DNA from: Blastomussa wellsi
Taxonomy: Eukaryota; Cnidaria; Anthozoa; Scleractinia; Plerogyridae
Length of the DNA: 64,000 nt
Direction: 5' to 3'
Assembly: GCA_947652115.1 (NCBI GenBank)
Contig: OX393563.1
Span: 30,057,205 to 30,121,204, forward strand
Position 1 is the first letter of the stretch. Each line of letters opens with the position of its first letter. Of the stretch, positions 19,201 through 28,300 are shown piece by piece. The position numbers and the translations under genes were made by a program. The notes beneath the pieces are model-generated. The model saw nothing but the letters and a program-made list of their open reading frames with translations. It made no database searches and was not told where the DNA came from.

Positions 19201-22013
19201 TAAAAAGCCAGAAAAAATAAGAAGCTGCTTGAAAAAGCAGTAAGTGTTGTTTACAGGGCTCATAATTAACAGTTGCATCACCAGAGTCATCCTGGGGCAA
19301 CAAAACAGAACTATGATAATCATAAATCGCAAACAGACTAAAAGGACAAAAAATACTTACATCAATGGATACATATTCATAGCCAACATCCTTAAAGCCA
19401 TCCTCTGCCATACGATCTGCCATCTCAATAATTAACTTTTCACTGAAATTGTGAAAATGTAACACTGTAGAACTGTCACATTACGACCTCCTGTCCAGAG
19501 GTCATGGCTGCTTTCCATTATATCAGTCCAACCAGTCAGACCAACCAGGATCAACTGTGCATAATGGAACGACATTTTCTGATTTAACCCGGTCCAGCTG
19601 GTCAAAGTTGTCCACCTCCAAAAGTGGCCCCCAATATTCTTATTGCAACAAACCGAAACATACCTTTCCATTTGAATTCTTACCACAATGACAAAAATTT
19701 TCTGGGTAAATGGAGAGCACACCGTCATTTTAGCTGTGGCAAGTTGTTCTTCCACTTTGTACGAATCAGAAACAAAACAAGATATAGAGCCTGTAACACA
19801 AGGTGGGAACATCCTCCCCTAAAAATATTTCATACTTCAGAGATAAGAAACTTGATGCCACTGCCCTGCCACAATTTGCATCCAAGTATGAGTAAAAGAA
19901 TGTTGAATGAAATGTTGGTCACACTTGCTAAGTGCAATTTCCCTCAGTGAAAGGATTATTTACCATGGTAAAAAAAACCCTGTGTAACTGCAACTAATGT
20001 AGATACATTAAATATAGATGGCTAAATGGACTTTTATAAGCAAAGGTTTTGTAAAACATAAACACGTAAAAATTAGCGATAGGAAAGAATAGTTTTGCTT
20101 GAATTGAGTCTGACTGGACATTGAGAGATGGTGTTAATTCTCTAATTAGCAGCATCTCATGCACTAAACAATCAAACTTATTCATGAATTTCCTGAAAAC
20201 AGAGAAATGTCTGTACAGGTCTTTCGGGACAGTACAATGTTCGTTAAAGAAGTGTTTGCCAATGGAAGAAGACTGATTAGTGTGTTCAGTCACGCGTTGG
20301 TGCAAGTGCCTGAGAGTATAGCCTAAATGGATTTAACTAAATGGATTTAAGCCAGTTTACTGCACTACAACATGTTTAAATAAAGAATTGTATAGCTGTA
20401 CCCAATGCAATTCTCTGGATCATTTGTACAGTCGATGTTACAGCGGTATCTCTCCCAGTCCATCCATCCCACTGAATTGGGAAAGAAAAAAATTAAACAA
20501 ATACAAGAATGAATTAAAACAAGATATAGATTTTACTCCAAGAAAAAGGTGCAAAGATCACCATAAGTTACATGGATGACCTATGATTTTCCACCAGTTT
20601 TTATCTGTGCAACACATCTCACCGAAGATCACTGTCTGATCCCCTGTCCCCAGCCCCCATTGAAACCCCATCCCTGACCATCTCATAAGGGATGGACCAT
20701 TTTATTTTTGAGGGGGGGGGGGGGGGTTGGCAATTTTTGCTTGGCAATATTTTTTTTTTTTCACCTTCAGGTTGAGCAAGATTGTTTTTTGGACTTTGAG
20801 CTTATGCAAGATTTTTTAAGAACATCCCAGGACCTGGACAGTAGAAACCAATTGGCAATCTCATTTTGTCTTTGCCACAATTTTCTCCTGACTTCAAAAA
20901 CTCAACATTTGCAATGGTGTGGCTGAATAACTATCTTTTCAAAACTTTGTTTAATATGTCGTCTGGATTTTTGAAAACTTAATGAAAAGAGTTTCACAAT
21001 GGAACAAAAACTGCCAAATTTGCCATCACAATGTGTGAAACTACTGCTACTTGGCCTGTTTTTGAAAACTGAAAAGTGAGTAATATTTCTTGCTTCTAAA
21101 ATTATTTTTACTTCTTTCCCTTTGTGGCTTTTTTCATTTTCATTGGACAGATGTGATAAAATGAAAGTACACTCAGCAGCGAATGTTGCCACTTCATTGC
21201 AGAAACTGGGCAACAAAAGCTCTGCACTTGTGTCAGTAAAGAAAGTCCACTACAGTTCTAAACACACACAAGCCTGCTCTTTCTTCGAAAGGTATTAGCA
21301 CTAAAAAGAGATTTGGAAGGTGAAAGAAAATAAACTGAATACGAAATACTGGCACAAAGTCGTAAATGAGTGTTGTATATATTTTTGTCAATTCGCCATT
21401 TTCGCATTGCCCATAACACACCTTGATGGCCCCCAAAAATTTTGCATAAGCATTGTCTTCAGATTCTCTTGGGACGACTGTAATACCCAGGAGAATTGGG
21501 AAACAAAGGTTAAATAAAAAATAAAATGGTCCGTTCCTAAGGTCCCAAAGCCAGGCTGAAAGTCCCTTTTAAAACAGAACGAGAAAGGCCCAACTGCAAA
21601 ATGTTCCCCATCTCTTTTTACGAGCACTACATGGATCGAGATGCTGATCAATGTCGAAAATAACAAAAACAAACAGTTTGTTTTGGTGTTTTTGTCTTTC
21701 GCTTTTAAAGGCCAGTGGAAGAGATCCGAAGTGTAAAACAAAGGCAAGCTTAAAGATTAAAGGGCGCAGAGTTGGAGTAGAACTTTCTCAGCTGAGTATC
21801 ATGTGACAGGACCGTAGACGCTGCTAGGCGGTGGGAATATCTGACAGGAACCACCAAGTGAAAAAGAGAATTAACTAGTTTTAGATTTCACTTAAGTGAC
21901 TTACTTGGTGGTGTTCGAGCTAAACCATTGTTGAGAGATTCCACAACGCTGCACGCTTGAAATGATATAACAAAAACAACAATTAAAAGTTCTCGAATCA
22001 AACAAGGCGCCAT
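7245..22013 (-). CDS. GH27 alpha-N-acetylgalactosaminidase/alpha-galactosidase, copy A, 14 exons
   Basis: Exons in transcript order are 22013-21905, 20471-20402, 19442-19361, 19180-19088, 18617-18581, 17362-17298, 17144-16980, 16745-16686, 16530-16429, 15964-15890, 10268-10204, 9457-9400, 9059-8949 and 7379-7245. All have GT/AG borders and all phases join, giving 408 residues. A signal peptide (ATG 22011-22013) precedes the conserved [12 protein letters not shown] start. The nucleophile is predicted as D165 in YLKLDGC and the acid/base as D258 in WNDPD. The substrate-loop motif FSCSWPAY (S197, A200) matches human NAGA (Ser188/Ala191) and not GLA (Glu203/Leu206), so removal of terminal alpha-GalNAc in the lysosome or secretory path is the best inference. 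The exon 2 donor (GG|GTACAG) is weak. Intron 10 carries a whole Ngaro element and intron 13 carries two minisatellites, yet the coding frame is intact. Confidence 0.9.
7469..7815 (+). repeat. 35/36-bp minisatellite, about 9 copies
   Basis: Tandem copies of a unit containing CTGGATGGGACGCTAGTCCA followed by TCGCAGGTTACTCCCC occur in GH27 copy A intron 13. Units differ by single bases and by the length of the C run. Single copies of the same unit occur in dispersed elements at about 28135, 31565 and (inverted) 25440-25480, so the array seems to have expanded from one segment of a dispersed repeat. Confidence 0.85.
7881..8085. mobile_element. 205-bp palindromic MITE
   Basis: Inverted termini AGGCGGTGGCAAACGA and TCGTTTGCCACCGCCT flank an interior of mirrored TTGTGTCCGCAACA-like motifs. 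It has no coding capacity. It sits in GH27 copy A intron 13 between two minisatellites. Flanks (TAA/AAA) are compatible with a short target duplication but not decisive. Confidence 0.7.
8268..8795 (+). repeat. 43-bp minisatellite, about 12 copies
   Basis: The unit is GTGTGACAGAGAGATGTGCC followed by AGAACTGGACTGCTAGTAGCGTT. The variants alternate (GCTAGTAG or GATAGTAG; CGTTGTG, AGTTGTG or CGTTACG). Copies 5-7 recur in the same order as copies 9-11, which points to a higher-order unit of four copies. The array lies in GH27 copy A intron 13, about 160 bases from the exon ending at 8949. Confidence 0.85.
10581..10684 (+). repeat. Ngaro left terminal repeat A1
   Basis: This 104-base block starts CAAATGGTTTAATTATTGAC and ends GTTGTAATTCC. 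It is repeated without a visible difference at 14906-15009. Confidence 0.9.
10731..11705 (+). CDS. Ngaro Gag-like protein
   Basis: This 324-residue ORF starts in a good context (AACATGG). Residues 1-100 are Ser/Lys/Pro-rich, followed by a short coiled coil ([20 protein letters not shown]). A capsid-like helical region lies around residues 150-245. The C-terminus has a Cys/His cluster (C-x7-8-C-x4-C-x4-H-x-C-x2-C-x3-H-x4-C, around [19 protein letters not shown]), the zinc-knuckle arrangement seen in Gag proteins of DIRS/Ngaro elements. It ends at TGA 11703-11705, directly followed by CTAG. The same frame then stays open into the RT domain, so a Gag-Pol readthrough product is likely. Confidence 0.85.
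   Translation: MGTRRSQRTTSSRHLSDDFAWDAFPSLPEHTFDLGSLTPKQSKQAANSSTSKDKKVKIRIPPSTESGVQPSNASGEVNSPSSDELSRLRLLRETESLQIERLQLELQLAQLKLQQPKPADQPGKTEKQQGEKSLGDLKAPQKIVAPQEWPHIFAPGEPKLYQDLTITDFSAGYAIIIKNCQDPPLRSYLLDHFFNLMVLAGSYKWPAVRGFHYKVLRSIEMGLASWGDSFDSAKQAFFLPSALITESSGGRASSRTPPPKQPPNSQQIPRSQICDAWSWFDDCNTPDCPLRHVCVVCKRDHQALNCTKRKYPVPARRSDTPTQA
11706..13517 (+). CDS. Ngaro reverse transcriptase-RNase H (Pol), probably expressed by TGA readthrough
   Basis: This frame is in phase with Gag and is open from 11706. The first in-frame ATG is at 12180, already inside the RT domain after the LVISP motif, so independent initiation would remove conserved RT sequence. RT motifs seen are [21 protein letters not shown], the FGLRSA region, and the catalytic YIDDFGG box near 12575. 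RNase H follows, with its acidic residues in [29 protein letters not shown] and AIADHLSR. The ORF stops with TGA at 13515-13517. It makes the complementary DNA of the element. No break is seen. Confidence 0.88.
   Translation, partial: LASTNLRTDPSHPIPPHSNPASDPSQNQSAASASGRPPLTSIPCKSELTRHFISLHAKLQQAPAPNASSLRLPVPSGLKIAEWRSRLSAYHDSSLCDFLEFGWPIGYASQATPASTHTNHGSAKAAPEVVQAFLDKEQNLGSLCGPFHSNPLSKDLVISPMQLVYSRSGKPRVVVDLSFPTGLSVNDGIPKDSYLGEPFTLRLPGIDAFVDIIRVLGPGCWLFKKDLSRAYRQLRIDPRDYHLLGLQHHNHLYFDIAPPFGLRSAAMMCQRTTSAVTYMFQSIGFQCTNYIDDFGGADTAELAPSAFQALGNLFSTLGLESSPDKDCEPSQSMIFLGILFNSIDMTMSITADRLTELQTRCQSMLDSSVISRRDLQSLLGVVSFVTACVRPARIFMSSLLNTLRAHSSSRFCQVTPENKSDLRWWCQFVPSYNGVSLIKTKPWIHDALSFSTDACGSGAGGFFNGNFFHTPFPETIMLLYGHDINILELLTIMVALKLWGTALHGQRVIISCDNENSVLALNSGRSRTPGMQLCLREIWYLSAVYDFELRAEHVPGVSNAIADHLSRWHLSPSHKAHFEALTSGVSTTFVPCPPELFNFDVSF
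13541..14584 (+). CDS. Ngaro tyrosine recombinase (ORF3), no ATG near its start
   Basis: The open frame runs from 13541 to the TAG at 14582-14584, shifted relative to Pol. Its conserved part starts near 13628 ([19 protein letters not shown], an N-terminal SAM-like core-binding fold). Catalytic residues seen are Arg in FFSFLRKSN, the H-x-x-R box HSFRRGG, and the [13 protein letters not shown] segment that carries the His/Trp position and the Tyr nucleophile. The enzyme would insert the circular DNA form. There is no ATG upstream of the domain. A strong polypyrimidine tract and CAG at 13546-13567 look like a 3' splice site, so a spliced mRNA may express it. Confidence 0.85.
   Translation, partial: SSLSSPLSSGFTTSNIAAGSAVSLPRLQALVGDVQAQAYAQGTIRNVRSQWKAFLRFCSDFQVSPLPASSSTISCFLVYLSQRTSSYRYILNHMNSIRILHLYHDLPCDALSSFSVCLTTMGLKRLLGTRTNQKHPVTPDLLRRIFGLLDTSIASQSALWCLFLVAFFSFLRKSNLTAPSARAFDPEKHLTRDDIKFTSQGAVLRIRWSKTRQHREGILIVPLPLIPGSELCPVTAIRHYFSLVPASSRSPFFCVPNGRLLSPLTSYAFAITFKKLVSVIGLDPKNFSPHSFRRGGATYAFQTGVPEHLIQLHGDWRSDAYKLYLDLPLSTRTQVADTMAAGLYTHS
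14808..14909 (+). repeat. Ngaro internal repeat B1
   Basis: This 102-base block starts CATCCGTTTTATGAG and ends GTATCAAA. It is repeated without a visible difference at 15024-15125 and overlaps A2 by CAAA. Confidence 0.9.
14906..15009 (+). repeat. Ngaro internal repeat A2
   Basis: This is a second copy of A1 (10581-10684), with no difference seen on reading. Confidence 0.9.
15024..15125 (+). repeat. Ngaro right terminal repeat B2
   Basis: This is a second copy of B1 (14808-14909), with no difference seen on reading. It ends the element with CAAA before CCTGTGGC. Confidence 0.9.
15477..15700. repeat. foldback repeat with about 40-bp arms
   Basis: The left arm (GGGTCGGCAATCAATAACAT, then CCATCTAACGGCCCTCTCATC) and the right arm ending AGTGCCGACC are inverted copies with a few mismatches, around a loop of about 140 bases. 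It is non-coding and lies in GH27 copy A intron 10. Confidence 0.65.
19994..20325 (-). pseudogene. 3' fragment of a GIY-YIG retroelement (Penelope-like)
   Basis: The minus-strand translation starts [14 protein letters not shown] and runs through [27 protein letters not shown] and [14 protein letters not shown]. This is the pattern of the C-terminal GIY-YIG nuclease region of Penelope-like reverse transcriptases. The reverse transcriptase itself and the first half of the GIY-YIG motif are absent. The fragment lies in GH27 copy A intron 2. Assignment is by motif recall, without a database search. Confidence 0.6.
20689..21537. mobile_element. 849-bp non-autonomous TIR element with TAA flanks
   Basis: The left end GGGATGGACCATTTTATTTTT and the right end AAAAATAAAATGGTCCGTTCC are inverted repeats. 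Both are flanked by TAA (20686-20688 and 21538-21540), a 3-base target duplication as in PIF/Harbinger elements. No transposase frame is evident. A long G run sits near the left end. It lies in GH27 copy A intron 1. Confidence 0.6.
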
Positions 22014-22201
22014 TGCTTTTCTTAGGCTCTTCCTTCGTGTGCTACCAGGAGAAATACGATTTCCAGTCCGAGATACTAAGATTTCCGGACTTCATGTATA
22101 TAGCATTGATGTTTCTACATGTTGTATGTTGTAAAAAGACGGCCGGCGAACATTTTGACTTCCGTTTACTATTTAAACAATAGAGTGTTTCTGTTGAGGA
22201 A

Positions 22202-22335
22202 CTATCGGCTGATAGATGCCCCGCGGAAATTTGATGTTCTTGAAACAAATATTTGCCCGAGAAGCGAAGCTTCGGGGGCAAATATGCTAGTTTTAAGAAC
22301 ATCAAATTTCCAAGGGGCAACTATCAGAGCGATAG
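22202..22335. repeat. palindrome (foldback) upstream of GH27 copy A
   Basis: Two imperfect inverted arms of about 60 bases (GAAATTTGATGTTCTTGAAA and TTTTAAGAACATCAAATTTC in the core) meet at GAAGCGAAGCTTC. The palindrome lies about 190 bases upstream of the copy A start codon. Confidence 0.75.
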
Positions 22336-22343
22336 AGGGGATC

Positions 22344-22378
<35 letters not shown>

Positions 22379-22580
22379 AAGTATAACAATATAATTTGGT
22401 TAACTGGGTTGATGATGTGAATTGGCCACCGTAAAGAGATTCAATAGCTAACGTTTCGAGCGTTAGCCCTTCGTCGGAGCGAATCGAGGAATTGTAGGTC
22501 GTGTGTTGTTTATATACAGAAAGATGGAGCTACGCTATTGGTTGGTGCCTGGTAACGTGAAAAACAACGGAATGGTGCAG
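22336..22580. repeat. dispersed repeat of the TATAATTTGGTT family, single-armed copy
   Basis: This copy starts with GTTTCTAAAGAAACTGTGG, then TATAATTTGG, GGCCACCGTAAAGAGATTC, CGTTTCGAGCGTTAGCCC and GTCGGAGCGAATC. The same ordered blocks occur at 25059-25325, 34773-35030 and partly at 49257-49355. Confidence 0.75.
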
Positions 22581-22947
22581 TGGAAATAGAAGGGAGGGTT
22601 TATTTTATTATCAACAAATTTCTAGTTGACAATGGTATTGGAATTCCACCTGAGGAGAATTATCCTGATTTTTTAAATGAGTGGAAAAATTTAGCAACAG
22701 TTAATAGCAAGGCAGTCTTGTGTTATCTGCCTGTGAAGAGAGAGACTGAAAGCTTCCTACTTGCTAGGATCTAAAATTTCACAGGATCATTAATGCGCAC
22801 TGCAAATAAATAGGAACTAATATTAAAATGTAATGAATTTTGGGTTATTTCTTTTGTCTAGAAGCTTGTGGGACATGGACCATTACTGCCATGCCCCAAA
22901 ATTAGATTCTGTATGAACGTGTTACAACTTTTTGACAAGCATTCCTT

Positions 22948-23146
22948 CAGGGTTCTCGTGGAACCTGGAAAGTCATGGAATTTAAGTGTGGGTCATGGAA
23001 AGTCATGGAAAATTATGTTTATTAAGAAAGTACAAAATCAATTAGGTTTTTAAAAATGTACCCAAAATGAAAGATGATAAAATTTAGGTCATGAAAAACT
23101 TGGACAAGTCATGGAATTTAAAAAGCTCAAAAGAGTACGAACCCTG
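22948..23146. mobile_element. short element with CAGGGTTC/GAACCCTG ends
   Basis: Short hAT-like inverted ends enclose about 200 bases with repeated AAGTCATGGAA motifs. A clear 8-bp target duplication is not visible, so the assignment is weak. Confidence 0.4.
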
Positions 23147-23746
23147 TCATGGAACAATTGCTTAAGATAAGCTCATTGTCTAGTTTGACTTTTTAGTCGG
23201 GGTCTGAATTCTGAACGCAGTAGGAAATGTTTATTGATAAAAGCCTATCTGTAGCTACAATAATTTTATGTAATATGCATATAGTAAACTTGTTGGTTGT
23301 TATCTTCACTTGCTTTGATATCTAAATACAGAAGAGGCTATTTACAATAAATTGAACAAAAGTACATCACATATGTTACTTATCTTTTTTTTATGTAAAA
23401 TTAGAAAATTGCTATTCTGACGCTGTAAAACTTTTTATGTTAAAAATAAAAAAAAATAATATGGCAGTTTTCAGTGAGTGTTGTAAAGGCAAAACCAAAG
23501 TACCGTAATCACAGACAATGGCCAATAATGGCAACTATCAACAAATAAAAAAGGACAACTCCAAGCAAAAACTGTGTATAACCAGTGCTAGGTGCATGAG
23601 TGGTGGGACTGAAGAACTTGGTATTTGTAGAATGATGTAACACCGATTTTCCACACCCAGTTAGAAAACACTCTAACCTACAACAAATCATTTAAATACT
23701 GGTGTACATTAAATATATCGAGGACTGCCATAACAGCCGAGCCACA

Positions 23747-25277
23747 TCACAACTCGTAATGTACAGGAGATAATTTGACCATGATCACCCCACTAGGGTT
23801 AACTTTGGCCTTGTAGCTTTTCTTGAATATCCCAAGGTCCTTTTGCTCAAAAAGATCTCGCACCTTTGCCATCATTGTAGAAAGGCCAACCTGCAAAAGA
23901 CAAAACAAAACGATTTGTACCATCACTCTTGACCCAGAAATAAAATAAGTCTGACAAAGCATATCCACATACATGCAGTAGAACCCTACCATGTCATTAT
24001 TAGGGCCATTTTATTTTGGCCCAAACAAAAGCCCTGCAGTCAGTTGTTTTCTCCTTTACACATGGTCGGAGTTTCAGTATTACATTTTATGTGGAGCGTG
24101 CGGAAACAAAAAAGATCACTGAGAAACTTGCGACAGGTACATATAATTATAAACATTAAAGGGACTCTGTCACGATATATTTGCATAAAATTGTTATAAA
24201 TTCACGAAATGGTCCCAAAATTTAGGCAATAAGAACATAATTAGCTTAACCAAATGATTAAAAGCAATTTATTGAAGAACTTCCGCACTGCAGCAACATT
24301 TTTGCAAATTTCAACGATTTTCGAGCCAAACTTGAACCTTTGAAAAGCTGACATCCTGACGCTTTTTCAAAAATCCATATCACAATCTGTTTTCATCCTC
24401 GCCATCGTTAGCCTTCCTCACTTCCTAATGGGTTCGAATCATTTGTCGAGCACTGCACTACAAAATAAAACTATTATTGTTCAGCTTCCAAAGATCGATG
24501 TATGTTTTTGAGATTTACAAAATCATGCTAAAAATGGTGACAGTGCTTCTTTAACAAAACTGTACAGCAATGCAATAAGATTTCACTTTACCATGTACAA
24601 TTTTCATCATTTCAAAAATGGTGGAGGCTGACTAGTGGCCAGATTTTTTGGTTCGTTGCTGACTGGATTGACAAGGCTCCACTTTATACTCAAAAAACAT
24701 TGTTAATAATTCTCATCCTTGGAATGAGGGGTCATAAATGATAGTCACCTTCCAAAATTTGTCAATGTTTCATGACATCCTAACTGTGGTCGGACAGAAC
24801 GCCCAGACAATTTTCTTGGCCTTCCAATACAAATGCCCATGTTTTAGCAACGCATTATCAAGCAGTACTGTAATATGATGCCTGACCTCACTGCAGGCTT
24901 GTCTGATCAAAATGTGGACTTAGTCAGACAATGTCCGTTCATGGGAGAAAAGTTATTTGCAGCCCCGAGGATAATCAAAGATAAATATCACTTAACTTTG
25001 GAACACTTGACAGGTAAAGTGACATAACGCTTAGCGCTCTGGGCTCTGAATCAAGCAATATAATTTGGTTTTATCAACTGGGTTGATAATGTCAATTGGC
25101 CACCGTAAAGAGATTCAAGAGCTGACGTTTCGAGCGTTAGCCCTTTGTTGGAGCAAATCCGACGAATGATTCGCTCCAACGAAGGGCTAACGCTCGAAAC
25201 GTCAGCTCTTGAATCTCTTTACGGTGGCCAATTGACATTATCAACCCAGTTGATAAAACCAAATTATATTGTTATAC

Positions 25278-25322
<45 letters not shown>

Positions 25323-28300
25323 CTATTCATCTGAATCAAGCAGTCCAGGGTCAAGCCTGTGTTCTTGGCCAAGACACTTTACTATTGTAGTGCGTCTCTT
25401 GACCAGAGGTGTATGAACTAAAATGGGTACTGGCGATTAACCCTGTGATGGACTAGCATCTCATCCAGGGGGAGTAGAAATACACTGCTTTGAGGAAACC
25501 ATGACAGCTCTAACCTGATGGGTCACTCTAGGCTTAATACAGATGTAACCTGTATACATTTTCGGTAAACAACTTCAGACGAATCAGTTGATATAAAAAA
25601 TACAATCTACCTCCAAGGTTGCTATTAAGAGTCACCTGTTTAGTTACTATCTTTACAATTTCCTAATCGTGAGATTTTATTGCAAGACCTCAATACAAGC
25701 TATTTTACTTTACAAAAGTCAGAATTTTTCCAAGGAGGATTGTTCCTGTCTGGGCTGCACAGTACTCAGCTACTACTACCGGTACTTGTCCAGTCCTTAC
25801 AGGCGTTTCTCACACTTTTGCATATCTTATACAGCCACTTTTATTTTGAAAAATCTGGTTCCCTTTGCTACCCTGGGTACAGCAGTTCTTTAGGACCAGC
25901 ACATTGTACCTCATGGAAGAAAGCCTCAATCGGGTAAGGTTGATCTGCCCTGCGACTAAAAAGAACCACAGCAACTGATCCATCATACAATGATCGACAC
26001 CACACTTCGGTAAACTCCCTGTAGCTCTGAAATAAACAAAGAATATTTACAGTGGAATACACAACTGAAAAAGAGAGCAATCAGTTGTTATCAGTCATAA
26101 CATTAATTGTGAAGTGCTTTTCAGTGGGTATTAGTGTTATCAAAAATGACCTTTTCCATTAATTTACAAAGATATTAGTCTCAAAGAAAAATTAATAAAT
26201 TATACAAAGACTGCATAGAAGAGTTGAAGAAGAAAGTTTGAAAGAGCAGGAGAGAAAGTTCTGTAGTTTCTGCAAACTGGCAGACTGGCTTGCATGGTAA
26301 AACATACCTGAGACACTCGACGTCCCATTTTTCCCAGTTTATCCTGATTAACGTCTATCACCTCTCTGATGTACAGTAAGAGGAGAAAACATACTTTTAA
26401 TGTTGAGAAACTCAGAAACTAATTATTACCAGTTAAACAAAATTTCTTTTAAGAAAATCAAATGCCACTCAACTCCATATGCAGGTAGCATTAATTGACT
26501 TACTTGTTCAACAAAATCTCTCTGGCCCATGGGGCAATGTTACGCAGGTCATTTGACATCATTAGTGGCTACAAAAATAATCAGTGAAAGAATAAAAAAC
26601 TTTCGTGGCTGTTTTCAATTTGCTACCAAAATTTTCCAAATTATACCTCAGAGACTTTATTGCACAACTGATACTGTAATGAAGGTTGTACCTTTATGCA
26701 CCCCGGGTATTAACAAAGGTAGTGGTACCTTTGATCTAAGACAAGTGTATGATGCAGGGGTTTCAAAACGTTTTGAAGTAGGTGTCATCGACTGGAAGAG
26801 TAGGCGGCTGTTATAGGTGAGCCTTTTGGTCACAAGCTGATTGCTATGACCAGAGTAGCCGGTGGCAAATAGTCAAGTAGACGGTGGAACTCCGGCAGTA
26901 GCCGCCTTGTTTTGAAACCCCTGAATTTGATGTTCACTTCTAGAGCAGTGGTCAATAACGTAAAAACTGCTGTACAACTGAACTCAAAGTAATTCCGATG
27001 ACCAATTGCAAACACAATAATTAAGAACTTACAGCAGCCAGAATTGCCCAGATGGCAAACTGTGACTTGGATTGTTCGTAGCTGAGACTGAAATCACCAA
27101 TCAGTAACTGGTTAAAAAACAGAACAGTTAATATTATAATTTCATTTGATGGTTAATATTATTATAATTAATAATTGTAAATCAGGTCGCTATTGAATTA
27201 TGGTGCACATTCGATCAGGGCTGTAACTAAGGGCCGGGGAATTTCCCCGGCTACTTTGAAACAAAACCAAAACACTGGAAAGTGAAAAATACATCAAACA
27301 ACAAAATCCCCTGGCTACTTTTTTACTTTCCCCACCAACTTGAAAAATTAGTGACAGCCCTGCACATTTACTAAAATTTGATTGTGCAGCTCTGATCAAT
27401 AGCTACATTGTAAGTTATAACAAGTCATTTATTATTCTACCTGATCAGGGTCGTGCCAGTGTCCTGGCCCAGCAAAAGGAATCATTTCATTCTGATGATC
27501 GCCATACCATTCAACAATTCTTATTAAACTGTGCCACGAGTCCTTCAAATATGAGTAAAATATGCACAACATGATCAGAAACAAGATGCCAGGCAGGAAA
27601 TTACAACTGCATGGATGTATTTTATTTAATAAATGATCGGTGATATATACACAGCATTCACAAGGTTGCAAATATGAGTAGTGAGTCACCAGAAATTAGC
27701 ACTTACTGTGTGATCTCTCTGTGTATTCATAGCTGAAGAATGCTCAGCTTATTAAAAAGCATGACTGTAAAGTCAGACACTTTGCAAAGTTACAATTAAT
27801 TGCCGATAACCAATATGCTTCTGGGCTGGGATGAGAAAGGAGTGACAAGATTTCATTTCCTTGCCCAGAACTTGACACAAGGAGCAGGTCACTTGTCTGT
27901 CCTGCTGGCTGACCAGCTGACTGTCCAACAAATTGAGTATATATAGTGCACAATAACTTAAAAGTTTGTAACTTCTAACATGTTACTTCTCAATACAATT
28001 TACTATCTGCTGAAAACAATTGTACTGATTGCAAGATAACGGTAAGAGGTAAAGTCTGCATAAGAGCCTAGTGGCCCATCAGGTCGAAGCTTATTCCGGT
28101 TTCCTTAGCATGAAATGGCATAGAGTATTTCTACTCCCCCCTGGATGGGATGCTAGCCCATTGCAAGGTTACCTCCCAACATTAAATTCACCAGTACCCA
28201 TTTAATAATATAAACTTGAGTGGAGAGAGGCACCATGAAAGTTAACCGTCTTGCTCAAGAACACCATGCAGGCCACTACCAGTGCTTGAAGCTGGACCGT

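Larger units (their letters stand above)
22014..23746. other. intergenic region between the two GH27 copies
   Basis: The region contains a large palindrome close to the copy A start (22202-22335), one copy of the TATAATTTGGTT repeat family (about 22336-22580), and a short element with CAGGGTTC/GAACCCTG ends (22948-23146). No coding exon is supported. Confidence 0.6.
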
